Of a stretch of 42,560 nt of DNA, positions 30,221 to 38,929 are shown in pieces. The DNA is taken from IMG/VR virus record IMGVR_UViG_3300034146_000019, positions 1 to 42,560 of that record, one strand, 5' to 3'. Each line of letters begins with the position of its first letter. Positions within the stretch are counted from its first letter, which is position 1. This DNA is from a virus. Both the position numbers and the translations under genes were made by a program. Below the pieces are notes generated by a model. It was not told the DNA's origin and did not search any database. It was given only the letters and a program-made list of their open reading frames with translations.

Positions 30221-30742
30221 ATGAAGGCAGCTCCCAACATCGTCAGCAACGCCGTCGTCTACCTCAACGGCCGGAACCTCCTCGGCCGGGCGGACGAGGT
30301 GACTCCGCCGGCGATCAAGGACGTGCTCCAGGAGCACAAGCCGCTCGGGCTGATGTCGGCCGTGAAGCTGGCCACCGGCACCATCGAGGCCATGGAGGCG
30401 AAGTACAAGTGGGGCTCCGTTTACCGCGACGTCCTGGAGACCATCGCTGATCCCGAGGAATCGGTGCAGCTGATGGTGCGCGCGGAGGTGAAGACCTTCA
30501 CCGGGCGCGGGTTGAGCAAGACCGAGACGCTGGTGATGTCCATTCACGGGCCGATCACCGACACGGGGATGGGTTCGCTCAAGCAGGGCGAGCAGGTGAA
30601 GCCCGAGAGCACGCAGCAGGTGTGGTACTACAAGCTGGAGATCGGTGGGAACTTGATTTACGAGGTGGACGTCTTCGCAAACGTGCGCAAGAAGGGCAGC
30701 CGGGACGTCCTGGAGTCGTTCCGCAACCTGATCGGGGGCTGA
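30221..30742 (+). CDS. Major tail tube protein (P2 FII-type)
   Basis: A 173-residue tail tube subunit. NIVSNAVVYLNGRNLLGRADEVTPP, MEAMEAKYKW-like segment and MSIHGPITDTGMGSLKQGE fit the P2 FII family, and the length matches FII (172) rather than Mu M (118). An AGGAGAA ribosome site precedes the ATG. The next gene is the tape measure, with no chaperone pair between. Confidence 0.88.
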   Translation: MKAAPNIVSNAVVYLNGRNLLGRADEVTPPAIKDVLQEHKPLGLMSAVKLATGTIEAMEAKYKWGSVYRDVLETIADPEESVQLMVRAEVKTFTGRGLSKTETLVMSIHGPITDTGMGSLKQGEQVKPESTQQVWYYKLEIGGNLIYEVDVFANVRKKGSRDVLESFRNLIGG

Positions 30743-30747
30743 CAATC

Positions 30748-33129
30748 TTGGACCAGAAACCTCCCATCTCCGGCGCCGAAGCGCTCTCCATTCTCGGCCT
30801 GTCGGGAGTTCCCCACACCGGGGCGGATGTTGTTGGCTCGGGAGACCGTCGCATCGCGCCGCGCGTCAGCTCCGCAGCGCTGGGGCTGCAGGACGTCCCC
30901 GGGAACGCGATCTCCGCGCAGCACGAGCTGCGGCAGATAGGCAACGTCGCGGAACAGACGGACGTACAGCTGCAGCAGCTCGACAGGAGATTGCTGGGAC
31001 TCGCTCCGCGCGTGAACCAGACGCAGGCGGAGCTGATCGCCGGCATGGGGGTGTTCACCTCCAAGGGAATGGCGATGCCCGCGGTCGAGGCTATCCTTCC
31101 GACCGTGGCCAAGGCGGCCACCGCCGCGACGGCAGACATCAAGGAGCTCTCGACCACCACGTTCGCGATGCAGGACAACCTCAAGGTCGCATCGGGTGAG
31201 GTACGGTCGGCGATCGGCGTCGCCATGCAGGCGGGGCAGCTGGGTGCGTTCGAGCTCCGGGACATGGCGCAGTACTTCCCTGCGCTGACGGCCCAGGCGC
31301 AGGCGCTCAAGATGCAGGGGCTCCCCGCTGTCTCGCAGCTCGGTGCAGGCCTCCAGGTGGCGCTGAAGGGAGCCGGCGATCCCTCGCAGGCGTTCAACAA
31401 CTTCAACAACTTCCTGAGCAAGCTGACCTCCCCCGAGACGGTCAAGAATTTCAAGGACATGGGGGTGGACCTGGAAAAGGAGTGGCGCCGCATCGCCGCG
31501 TCGGGCAAGGACCCGATCGAGGAGATGATGGCGCTGATCCAGAGGATGACGAAGGGGAACGAGTTCAAGATGGGCGAGCTCTTCGGGGACCAACAGGTTC
31601 TCGCGTTCCTGAAGCCGATGATGGCCAACCTGGAGGAGTACCGGCGGATTCGCGACACGTCGCTCAGAGAGGGTCGCACGGGGGCGCTGATCGACCGCAA
31701 CTACAACGCCATCATGGGCACCGCCAAGGAGCAGTCGAAGCAGCTGCGGATCAACATGGAGGCGGTCGCGCGGGCGGAGCTGGAGCGCCCACTACAACGG
31801 TACTCCGCAGTCCTGGCGCAGATTAACGGGGACCCTCAGCTCCAGCGCTCACTCTTTCGGGTGGCCACGGGCCTTCTCGCGGTGGGCGCGGGGAGCGTGG
31901 TGATGGGGACCGCCTTCAAAGTGTTCGCTCCGGTTCTCAGCGCCGTGGGCCTGCTGCGCAAGGGGTTCCCCCTGCTGCGCTTGGGGTTTCAGGGCGCGGC
32001 GCTCGCCGGCGGCCCAGCAGCCAAGGCCGTAATGTGGATCGGCCGCGCAGCGGGCCTGGCGACCACCCAATTGGGACTTGCGTGGCTCTCCCTCGGCGGC
32101 TGGATTGGCCGTGCAGCGCGCGTCCTGGGCAGCCCGCGTTCGATCAGTGGGCTGTTCCGCGCGGTGGCGCTCGGGATCCGGTCGGTTTCCCTGACCATGC
32201 TCGCCAACCCGGTGGGGCTCGTGGTGGCCGGGATCGTCCTGGGGGCGATTCTGCTCTACAAGTACTGGCGCCCGATCAGCGGGTTTTTCCGGGGGTTGTG
32301 GCGGGGGTTCAGCGAGGCCGCGGCACCTGCAATGCCGGTACTTCGTAAAGTGGTGGGCGCGTTGTCCTGGCTGTTCCCTCCAATCCGCGGCGCGATGACA
32401 GCCGTGCGCCTCCTGGGCGCGGTGTGGCCGTATGTCACGGCCGGCGCGCGAGCGGTGTGGGGTTGGTTCACGCGGCTGCTCGAGCCGGTGGACGACGTAA
32501 AGAAGGCGGGCGAGACGCTGGGCGAGCGCTGGGGGAGGGCGATCGGCGGCTTCGTGACACTGGTCGCAGGCTTGCCTGGCCGGATGCGCGCCGCGGGTGC
32601 GAACATCCTCAGTTCGATCTGGGAGGGGATGAAGAGTATGGCGGACCGGCCCGTCGAGCTGATCCGCCGCGTCGTGCAGCGTATCCGCGACCACCTGCCA
32701 TTCTCGCCCGCCAAGGAAGGCCCGCTCCGCGACATCCACCGCATCCGCCTGGTGGAGACCATCGCTGAGGGCGTGAAGCCCGCTCCGCTGGTGCGCGCGA
32801 TGCGCGCGGCGACGGCGGCGACCTTCGCGGCCGCCGCTCCCGGCGTCGCGTCTACCCTGAACACTCCGCGCCTACAAGACACGATCACCAGCGCCCGCTT
32901 CGAGGTCGCGGCAGGCCGGGCAGGCGGCGGAGGTACACAGGGTACGGGGCCGCTGGTGTCCGTGCAGTACGCTCCGGTCTACCAGCTGCCGGCCGGCGCC
33001 GCGGCCGCGCCCGAGCTGCTGCAGCAGCTGAGGGGGCTCGACGCCGTGCACCGCGTCGAGCTGCAGCGCCTGGTCGAGCGGGCCGTTCGCGACGCGCTCG
33101 CTGCGCGCGAGCTCACCACGATGCGATGA
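30748..33129 (+). CDS. Tail tape measure protein
   Basis: A 793-residue tail length ruler. The N-terminal half is helical and carries the TP901-type tape measure pattern (KVASGEVRSAIGVAMQAGQLGAFELRDMAQYFPALTAQA, NNFNNFLSKLTSPETVKNF). The middle (about 365-530) is strongly hydrophobic, as in proteins that enter the host membrane with DNA. The C-terminal part has RIRDHLPFSPAKEGPLRDIHRI, a common tape measure end motif. The usual rule of 0.15 nm per residue gives a tail near 119 nm. TTG 30748 is the best start after the tube stop. Confidence 0.9.
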   Translation: MDQKPPISGAEALSILGLSGVPHTGADVVGSGDRRIAPRVSSAALGLQDVPGNAISAQHELRQIGNVAEQTDVQLQQLDRRLLGLAPRVNQTQAELIAGMGVFTSKGMAMPAVEAILPTVAKAATAATADIKELSTTTFAMQDNLKVASGEVRSAIGVAMQAGQLGAFELRDMAQYFPALTAQAQALKMQGLPAVSQLGAGLQVALKGAGDPSQAFNNFNNFLSKLTSPETVKNFKDMGVDLEKEWRRIAASGKDPIEEMMALIQRMTKGNEFKMGELFGDQQVLAFLKPMMANLEEYRRIRDTSLREGRTGALIDRNYNAIMGTAKEQSKQLRINMEAVARAELERPLQRYSAVLAQINGDPQLQRSLFRVATGLLAVGAGSVVMGTAFKVFAPVLSAVGLLRKGFPLLRLGFQGAALAGGPAAKAVMWIGRAAGLATTQLGLAWLSLGGWIGRAARVLGSPRSISGLFRAVALGIRSVSLTMLANPVGLVVAGIVLGAILLYKYWRPISGFFRGLWRGFSEAAAPAMPVLRKVVGALSWLFPPIRGAMTAVRLLGAVWPYVTAGARAVWGWFTRLLEPVDDVKKAGETLGERWGRAIGGFVTLVAGLPGRMRAAGANILSSIWEGMKSMADRPVELIRRVVQRIRDHLPFSPAKEGPLRDIHRIRLVETIAEGVKPAPLVRAMRAATAATFAAAAPGVASTLNTPRLQDTITSARFEVAAGRAGGGGTQGTGPLVSVQYAPVYQLPAGAAAAPELLQQLRGLDAVHRVELQRLVERAVRDALAARELTTMR

Positions 33130-33695
33130 TGGAGCCGAAGCTTCCTGGTGTCCCTACGGACAGTCTCCCCTACCTTGCGCTCGGCGCGGTCACGTTCCGG
33201 CTCGTCGGTCCAGTTGTCGGCCTGCAGTCGCGCCGGGGATACGGCTTCGCGGAGCACGCGCGCGCCAGCGGCAAGCCATCGCTCCATCGGCTCGGGCAGG
33301 AGCTGGAGCACGTGACGATCGAGCTGGAGTTTCTGAGAGCGTTCTGTGACCCAGACGCAGCCTTCGCGGAGCTGCAGGCGCTCGCGGCGGCTGCCCAGGC
33401 GGTGCCGCTGGTGTGGGCGGCCAGCGGGGTGGTTCGTGGGCATTACGTGCTGAACTCGCTGGAGGAGACCACCGGCGACACGAGTCTGCAGGGGCAGGCG
33501 CTCAGGCGATCCGCCCGCCTGGAGCTGCTGGAGTGGGTCGAGCCGCCGCGAGCGCCCGACGCGCCGCAGAGGGCCGCCAGCGCGCCGGCGCGGGGCCTTC
33601 CCACCGCGGGTGCACGCACCCCTGGCGCTCGCCGTCCGCCCGCGGGGGCAAATCAGCGGGCCGTACCGGCATCCACGATCACCCGCCGCTCCTGA
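33126..33695 (+). CDS. U: Tail protein U (P2 gpU-like)
   Basis: A 189-residue gpU-type tail protein. LALGAVTFRLVGPVVGLQSRRGYGFAEHARASGKPSLHRLGQELEHVTIELEF and RGHYVLNSLEETTGD match the P2 U fold, which binds the tail end near the tape measure. The last 45 residues are a Pro/Ala/Arg-rich low-complexity extension not typical of U. The order tape measure-U-X-D is P2-like. ATGA overlap with the tape measure stop. Confidence 0.86.
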   Translation: MMEPKLPGVPTDSLPYLALGAVTFRLVGPVVGLQSRRGYGFAEHARASGKPSLHRLGQELEHVTIELEFLRAFCDPDAAFAELQALAAAAQAVPLVWAASGVVRGHYVLNSLEETTGDTSLQGQALRRSARLELLEWVEPPRAPDAPQRAASAPARGLPTAGARTPGARRPPAGANQRAVPASTITRRS

Positions 33696-33696
33696 C

Positions 33697-33957
33697 ATGC
33701 GACCTGTCTCCGCCGCACACCTGGTGCACGTGACTAAGGAAGGCGAGCGGTGGGACCAGCTCTCCTGGAAGTACTATGGGGATCCGAACCGATACGAGGA
33801 ACTGGTCACCGCCAATCCCGACGTGCCGATCATACCGATTCTGCCCGGGGGGGTTTCGTTGCGTGTGCCGTTTCTGGGTGAGGATCTGAACGTGGAGGCA
33901 TTTCCGGTCGATCTGCTGCCTCCGTGGAAGCGGCCTGCCGCTCCGGTGACCAGGTGA
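33697..33957 (+). CDS. X: Tail protein X (LysM-like)
   Basis: An 86-residue gpX protein with a LysM-like fold: HVTKEGERWDQLSWKYYGDPNRYEELVTANPDVP and LPGGVSLRVPFL. In P2-type tails it lies at the baseplate hub-tube junction. It sits between U and D and overlaps D by 4 bases. Confidence 0.88.
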   Translation: MRPVSAAHLVHVTKEGERWDQLSWKYYGDPNRYEELVTANPDVPIIPILPGGVSLRVPFLGEDLNVEAFPVDLLPPWKRPAAPVTR

Positions 33958-35000
33958 GCGGACTCGCATTCCCCACTCTCGCCGCGGCTGCGGGGGAGCC
34001 GCTCGTGCTCGCGGGACGGCCGGTCGCTGAGCCGGCGTGGCGTATCGAGATCGGCGGCCAGGACGTCACACTCGATCTGAACCCCTACGTGGTGACCGCC
34101 CGGTACACGGACAACGCGCATGCAGAGATCGACAACATCCAGCTCCAGCTGGTGAACCAAGCCGGTCTCTTCACCGGGCCGTGGTGCCCCGACGAAGGCA
34201 CACGAATCGGGCTGTGGATCGGGTATGCCGGCGCGCCTCTCCTCCCGTGCGGAGCGTTCGAGGTGGCCGAGCTGGAAGCCGAAGGGCCGCCCGACCTGAT
34301 CACCATCACCGCGCTGGCCGCGGGGCCGAGGCCGGCGCTCCGCACGAAGCGGAGCGTAGGCTACGAGGGCAAGACGCTCTCCGGCGTGGCGTCAACCGTG
34401 GCCGCCCGCCTGAGTCTTCGGGTCGTCGGCTTGGTGCGTAACGTGACGATTGAGCGGGTGACGCAGAACGAAGAGACCGACCTGCAGTTCCTCGCGCGGC
34501 TGGCAGACGAGCATGGCTACGTGACCAGCGTCCGCGATGGCCAGCTCGTGTTCCAGGAGCGCGATGCCCTCGAAGCCGCCGCGGCGACCTGGTCGGTGCG
34601 AAAAGGGCACGAGACGCGCTATCGGCTGCAGCGCCGCACTCGCGCGGTGTACCGTGCATGCGAGGTGAGCTACCACAACCCGGGGTCGAAGAAGCTGATC
34701 CGGCGCATCGTTGAGGCCGAGGGTGTGACCTCGGGCGACGTGCTCAAGATCCGGGCTCGGGTGGAGGGTGCGGCCGCGGCCGAGGCCCGAGCCCGCGCGG
34801 AGCTCCGCCTGCGGAATGGACGGCGTGTAGAGGGGGTGATCGACATCGAGGGCACCACTCGCTGCATGGCCGGCACCAACGGGACCCTCGTCGGATTCGG
34901 CGACCGGGTGGACGGCACCTACCACGTCGCGAGCTCGGCGCACCAGATCACCCGGGGCGAGGGGTATGTCACGTCTCTGGAAGTGAGGCAGGTGGCATGA
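33954..35000 (+). CDS. D: Baseplate hub protein D (P2 gpD / Mu gp44 type)
   Basis: A 348-residue hub protein. WRIEIGGQDVTLDLNPYVVTARYTD, DEGTRIGLWIGYAGA, GKTLSGVASTVAARLSLRVVG, ETDLQFLARLADEHGYVTSVRDG and VDGTYHVASSAHQI are standard gpD blocks. It forms the ring that holds the spike. GTG start overlapping X; ATGA overlap with the spike gene. Confidence 0.93.
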   Translation: MSGLAFPTLAAAAGEPLVLAGRPVAEPAWRIEIGGQDVTLDLNPYVVTARYTDNAHAEIDNIQLQLVNQAGLFTGPWCPDEGTRIGLWIGYAGAPLLPCGAFEVAELEAEGPPDLITITALAAGPRPALRTKRSVGYEGKTLSGVASTVAARLSLRVVGLVRNVTIERVTQNEETDLQFLARLADEHGYVTSVRDGQLVFQERDALEAAAATWSVRKGHETRYRLQRRTRAVYRACEVSYHNPGSKKLIRRIVEAEGVTSGDVLKIRARVEGAAAAEARARAELRLRNGRRVEGVIDIEGTTRCMAGTNGTLVGFGDRVDGTYHVASSAHQITRGEGYVTSLEVRQVA

Positions 35001-35569
35001 CCACGCTCCGCTTCGGCCGCGTGACTGAGCGAGAGGCCGCCACGGCCCGGGTGCGCGTCGTGTTCGAGGACACGGATGATCTGGAGAGCCCCTGGCTCGC
35101 GGTGGGACACGCGAAGACGCTGGGTGACCGCGTGCTGTGGATGCCCGACGAGGGCGCCCACGTCGCGTGCCTCCTGGAGGAGCATGGCGACGTCGGCTTG
35201 GTCCTGTGCCATATCTACTCGGAAGCGGATCTGCCTCCGGTGTCCAGCCTCGATCGCCTTCACCTGGCTATGGCAGACGGCGCGACGCTGGACTACGACC
35301 GCACCGTGCACCGCCTCTCCATCGCAATCCCGCCGGGTGGGGCCGCGCTCCAGGTGGAGGTGAACGGCGACGTCACGATCTCGGTGCCGGACGGCAGGAA
35401 CGTTCACGTCGGCGGGGATGCCGGGAAGCAGCTGGCCACCGTCGAGTTCGTGACGCAGGTGCACCTGAAGCATACGCACCCCACGCCGGCCGGCGTCAGC
35501 GGACCTCCGATCCCGCTCGGCATCGAGACGGTGTGGCCGCAGGTCACCACTAAGGGGAGGAGCGAGTAA
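34997..35569 (+). CDS. V: Baseplate spike protein V (Mu gp45-type)
   Basis: A 190-residue central spike. An OB-fold start (LRFGRVTEREAATARVRVVFED, GDRVLWMPDEGAHVACLLEEHGDVGLVLCHIYSE) is followed by a beta-helix part (VNGDVTISVPDGRNVHVGG). The C-terminus carries HLKHTHP, an H-x-H motif like the iron-binding tip of P2/Mu spikes. It pierces the outer membrane on contraction, which fits a diderm host. Confidence 0.9.
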   Translation: MTTLRFGRVTEREAATARVRVVFEDTDDLESPWLAVGHAKTLGDRVLWMPDEGAHVACLLEEHGDVGLVLCHIYSEADLPPVSSLDRLHLAMADGATLDYDRTVHRLSIAIPPGGAALQVEVNGDVTISVPDGRNVHVGGDAGKQLATVEFVTQVHLKHTHPTPAGVSGPPIPLGIETVWPQVTTKGRSE

Positions 35570-35773
35570 ATGCCGCTGAATGCTGCCGCACTGGCAAGCG
35601 CGATCGAGGGCGAGATTCGGGGCTACGCCGGGGAGGGGAACACCACCCTGCACGTCGCCAGCCTGGCACAGGCGATCGCCGTTGCGGTCGTTGGCCACCT
35701 GCAGGCATACGGAACGGTGGTCGGCGTCTGTCCGAGCGGCGGCGGGCCGCTTGCCGGCGGCAAGATCACCTGA
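35570..35773 (+). CDS. Unknown small baseplate-region protein
   Basis: A 67-residue protein starting directly after the spike stop (TAAATG). MPLNAAALASAIEGEIRGYAG, VASLAQAIAVAVVGHLQ is a short helical stretch, followed by a Gly-rich tail (CPSGGGPLAGGKIT). Similar short helical genes occur next to the spike in Mu-like phages, but I cannot name it. Position between V and W supports translation and a structural role. Confidence 0.55.
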   Translation: MPLNAAALASAIEGEIRGYAGEGNTTLHVASLAQAIAVAVVGHLQAYGTVVGVCPSGGGPLAGGKIT

Positions 35774-35779
35774 GAACCG

Positions 35780-36175
35780 ATGCCGGCCATGGAATCGACC
35801 CCTATCCGGATACACGAGATAACCGCCACGGACTGGCAGCCCAAGCTGGGCGAGCTGGGCGGCGTCGTGGAGGGTCCAGCCGACGTCGACCAATGCATCC
35901 GGATCATCCTCACCACGCCAAAGGGCAGCGTGCCGGGCCGACCGGAGTTCGGGTCCGACCTGTGGCGGTACCTCGGGCTACCGATCGACGCCGCTAGGCC
36001 GCAAGTCGTTCGGGAGACGGTTGACGTAGTGATGCGGTGGGAACCGCGTGTGGAGATCACCCGTGTCGTGCTCGGGCTGTCAACGGGTGCCTCTGGCTGG
36101 GAGGTGCACGTGCACCGGCGGCTGCGGGCACCCGGAGGCGAAGCGGGCATCACCCGCGTGGAGGTCGCTACGTGA
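35780..36175 (+). CDS. W: Baseplate wedge protein W (GPW/gp25 family)
   Basis: A 131-residue gp25-like protein. VVEGPADVDQCIRIILTTPKGSVPGRPEFGSDLWRYLG is the family signature (the PGxPxxG turn and EFG). It belongs to the inner baseplate and starts sheath assembly. It overlaps gpJ by 4 bases. Confidence 0.93.
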   Translation: MPAMESTPIRIHEITATDWQPKLGELGGVVEGPADVDQCIRIILTTPKGSVPGRPEFGSDLWRYLGLPIDAARPQVVRETVDVVMRWEPRVEITRVVLGLSTGASGWEVHVHRRLRAPGGEAGITRVEVAT

Positions 36176-37284
36176 GCGTGAGCACGGTCCCGGTCCCGCA
36201 GTTCGTCGCGCGAGACCCCGAGGTGATCGCGCGCGAGATGGTCGCCGCCTACGAGGCCAGCACGGGTCGGGTGCTGCACCCCGCCCAGGTGGAGAGGCTG
36301 CTGATCGACGTGATGGCGTACCGTGAGACCCTGGTGCGTATCGCCATCCAGGAAGCGTCGCTGCAGAACCTGGTGGCGTTCGCAGGCTTCCCCATGCTGG
36401 ACTACCTGGGCGAACTGGTCGGGACGACTCGGCTGCCGGCGCAGGCCGCGGTCACCACCCTCCGGTTCACGCTCTCGGCCCCGCAGCTCGTGCCCATCGT
36501 GATACCTGCGGGGACGCGGGTGCAAACCCCTGACGCGGCCGCCGTATTCTCCACCCGCGCTGAGCTGGTGATCGCCGCGGCCGCCCCATTTGGCGATGTC
36601 CCGGCGTCGGCCGAGCTCGCGGGAGTCGCGGCCAACGGACTCCTGGCCGGCGCCGTCTCCGAGCTCCTGGTGCCGCGGGCGTTCGTCGCGTCGGTGGCCA
36701 ACACCACGGCGACCGATGGTGGCGCCGACGTCGAGGACGATGATCGATACCGGGAGCGAATCCGCCAGGCGCCGGAGTCGTTCTCCACCGCAGGCTCGGC
36801 GGGCGCATACCGCTTCCATGCCCTGACCGCGAGCAGCGCGGTCACCGATGTCGCTGTGACGAACCCCCTGATGGGGGTCGTGCGCCTCTACGTGCTGGCC
36901 ACCACTGGGCTCCCGTCGGCCGCTCTCCTCGCGCAGGTCCAGCTTGCCGTCAGCGGCGACCGTGTGCGGCCGCTCAGCGACACCGTGGAGGTCGTGGCCC
37001 CGATCGAGGTGCCGTACCAGATCACCGCCACGGTTCGGCCCCTCATGGGCGTAGACGTCCCGGCCCTTCTCGCCTCGGTGCGCCGGGCGGCGGAGGCCTA
37101 CGCCGCTGAGCGCCGGTCAAGCCTTGGACGTGACATCGTGCCGAGCCAGATCGTCGCCGCGCTCTCCGTGCCCGGCACGTATTCGGTCGTCCTCGCGTCG
37201 CCTGCGGAGCGCGTCCTGGGGCCGGAGGAGTGGGCCAATTGCACGCTCATCACCATCAACCAGGGCGCTTCAGCTTATGGTTGA
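36172..37284 (+). CDS. J: Baseplate protein J
   Basis: A 370-residue baseplate J protein. RDPEVIAREMVAAYEASTGRVLHPAQVERLLIDVMAYRETLVR, LVAFAGFPMLDYLGELVG, IPAGTRVQT and SFSTAGSAGAYRFHAL are hallmarks. With gpI it forms the baseplate wedge arms. GTG start; its stop overlaps gpI by 8 bases. Confidence 0.93.
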   Translation: MSVSTVPVPQFVARDPEVIAREMVAAYEASTGRVLHPAQVERLLIDVMAYRETLVRIAIQEASLQNLVAFAGFPMLDYLGELVGTTRLPAQAAVTTLRFTLSAPQLVPIVIPAGTRVQTPDAAAVFSTRAELVIAAAAPFGDVPASAELAGVAANGLLAGAVSELLVPRAFVASVANTTATDGGADVEDDDRYRERIRQAPESFSTAGSAGAYRFHALTASSAVTDVAVTNPLMGVVRLYVLATTGLPSAALLAQVQLAVSGDRVRPLSDTVEVVAPIEVPYQITATVRPLMGVDVPALLASVRRAAEAYAAERRSSLGRDIVPSQIVAALSVPGTYSVVLASPAERVLGPEEWANCTLITINQGASAYG

Positions 37285-37870
37285 TCTGCGCCTTCTGCCG
37301 CCGGGGATCGCGGATGACCGCTCCCGCGCTTTCCTTGGGCTGATAGAGCGAGTGGGCGACGTCGACCTGAGCCCGCTACTGGTGAACCGCGTCGACAGCG
37401 TGCCGGCGGAGGCGCTCTACGCGCTGGCATGGCAGATGGGCGTCACTGGGCTGGCGGGGTGGGACCTGGCCAACACCGAAGCGGACCGGCGAGAGCTCCT
37501 CGGCCGCGCCATAGAGCTGCAGCGGCACCGCGGCACCCCGTGGGCCATCCGCGAGGCGTTCCGCGCAGTTGGGTTCCCCGAAATCTCGATCGAGGAGTTC
37601 TTCGGCCGGGCGGTCTGTGACGGTGCGCTGCTCGCCAATGGACAGGCGTATGCCTCCCCGGGAGGGGTGTGGGCGAACTTCGCGGTCGTGGTGGGAGCTG
37701 CGGCTGACGGTCGCTTGATCACCGCGGCGATTCGGGACTTGCTCCGCGGCATCGTGGACGTGTGGAAGCCCGCCCGGAGCCGGCTGATGGACCTGCGTTT
37801 CCGCCCGTACCGCTGTGACGGCACCTATCTCTGCGATGGCACCGCGACGGCCGCGGGAACCGATCGCTGA
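37277..37870 (+). CDS. Tail protein I (baseplate wedge)
   Basis: A 197-residue P2 gpI-type protein. LLPPGIADDRSRAFLGLIERVGDVDLSPLLVNRVDSVPAEALYALAWQMGV and ELLGRAIELQRHRGTPWAIREAFRAVG are typical. The C-terminus (RPYRCDGTYLCDGTATAAG) has two Cys and may be the fibre attachment part. It links the baseplate to the tail fibre encoded next. Confidence 0.9.
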   Translation: MVDLRLLPPGIADDRSRAFLGLIERVGDVDLSPLLVNRVDSVPAEALYALAWQMGVTGLAGWDLANTEADRRELLGRAIELQRHRGTPWAIREAFRAVGFPEISIEEFFGRAVCDGALLANGQAYASPGGVWANFAVVVGAAADGRLITAAIRDLLRGIVDVWKPARSRLMDLRFRPYRCDGTYLCDGTATAAGTDR

Positions 37871-37889
37871 CTAACCAGGAGCAACCCTC

Positions 37890-38618
37890 GTGGGCGTTCT
37901 GAACGAAACCTCGACGTTCGAGGCCTCGGTTTACCAGCTGGAGACCACGGATCCCGTCGCCGGCGGACCCGTCGGCGCGAACACTGGCGCAGCGCCGGGA
38001 ACCCCCGGTCGTGGGGATGGCATCCTCAACCTCGCGGCGCGCCAGCTCGCCAACCGCACCCGCTGGCTCTACAGCCTGATCCTCGGCACCGGAGCCACTG
38101 CGGGCGACATGCTGTACGCCACCGGCGCCGCGGCGCTGGCCCGCCTCGGGATCGGCGCCGCCAACCGTGTGCTCACGTCCACCGGCAGCGCGCCGGCGTG
38201 GGCGGACGCGATTACGCTGGGCGGCGCCATCCAGGGCGGGTCACTCCGCGCCGCGACCGGCGACATCCGCGGGAGGAGCACGGCGGGAGCGTCGACGTTC
38301 GCTCTCTCCGTGGCCGGGGAAAGTGCGATCGAGCTGGCATCAGCCGCGGTGTCCTCACTCGCCCCTGCCGGCTTCGTGGGGCTGATCGTCGTGGACACCA
38401 ATTCGAACAACGCGAACGGGAGCGCTGTTTTCCTCGTGAATGCCGCGCACGCGGCCGTGGTTCTGATTGCCCAGGCGGCTGTGGGGGATGCGCAGTGGTC
38501 AAATGCCAAGGATACCGCAGCCCGGCTCAACCTGTACGTGGAGGGAGGGCTGCTGAAGGTGCAGAACAACACCGGCGCGGTGCGCTATCCCCGATTTCTC
38601 GTCCTCCGCACCTCCTAA
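37890..38618 (+). CDS. Tail fibre protein
   Basis: A 242-residue fibre, short for the class. The N-terminus (FEASVYQLETTDPVAGGPVGANTG, GILNLAARQLANRTRWLYSLI) is the baseplate-binding part seen in many Mu/P2-type fibres. GAANRVLTSTGSAPAWADAI is a common fibre shaft motif, and the C-terminal 100 residues form a beta-rich tip. An AGGAGC ribosome site precedes the GTG. I see no invertible segment or alternative fibre ends. Confidence 0.82.
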   Translation: MGVLNETSTFEASVYQLETTDPVAGGPVGANTGAAPGTPGRGDGILNLAARQLANRTRWLYSLILGTGATAGDMLYATGAAALARLGIGAANRVLTSTGSAPAWADAITLGGAIQGGSLRAATGDIRGRSTAGASTFALSVAGESAIELASAAVSSLAPAGFVGLIVVDTNSNNANGSAVFLVNAAHAAVVLIAQAAVGDAQWSNAKDTAARLNLYVEGGLLKVQNNTGAVRYPRFLVLRTS

Positions 38619-38635
38619 AAGGAGCCAAGGCCACA

Positions 38636-38929
38636 ATGCTGCATGCACTACCCACCCCCGTGAGGGGGGCCACGCACATCGATGTTACTGAGGCCTCCTT
38701 CAGCTCAGCAGGCTTCGGCCATGTGCGCGGCACCATGGGCACCGCGACGGCCGCCGGCACGGCGCTTGACCCCGAGCTGCCGCAGTGGCCGGCCACTGCG
38801 GTGCTCCAGGAGGAAGACTTCGCGGACTACGTCGCGCGCGAAGGGATCCCCACCACAACCAACCCGGTGCTGGCCGCGTTGCAGGACCTGGCCGCGTTCA
38901 CCCTGGAACGCGGGCTGTGGGCGTCGTGA
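38636..38929 (+). CDS. Unknown right-end protein
   Basis: A 97-residue protein after the fibre gene, with a GGAG ribosome site upstream. It has a beta-like N-terminal part (HALPTPVRGATHIDVTEASF, HVRGTMGTATAAGT) and an acidic helical C-terminal part (LQEEDFADYVAREG, VLAALQDLAAFTLERGLW). It might be a fibre-associated or fibre-assembly protein by position; nothing in the sequence confirms that. Confidence 0.55.
   Translation: MLHALPTPVRGATHIDVTEASFSSAGFGHVRGTMGTATAAGTALDPELPQWPATAVLQEEDFADYVAREGIPTTTNPVLAALQDLAAFTLERGLWAS

Noticed and set aside
29072-30745. Very long open frame on the minus strand opposite the sheath and tube genes
   Set aside because: It is the antisense shadow of GC-rich genes that match known tail families; its translation is His/Arg-rich and low in normal composition.
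37890-38618. Possible invertible tail-fibre segment
   Set aside because: No recombinase gene and no inverted repeats around alternative fibre ends were seen.
37848-38757. Shared 17-base stretch (GGCACCGCGACGGCCGC) in tail protein I and the gene at 38636
   Set aside because: It is short and very GC-rich, so chance or composition is a sufficient explanation.
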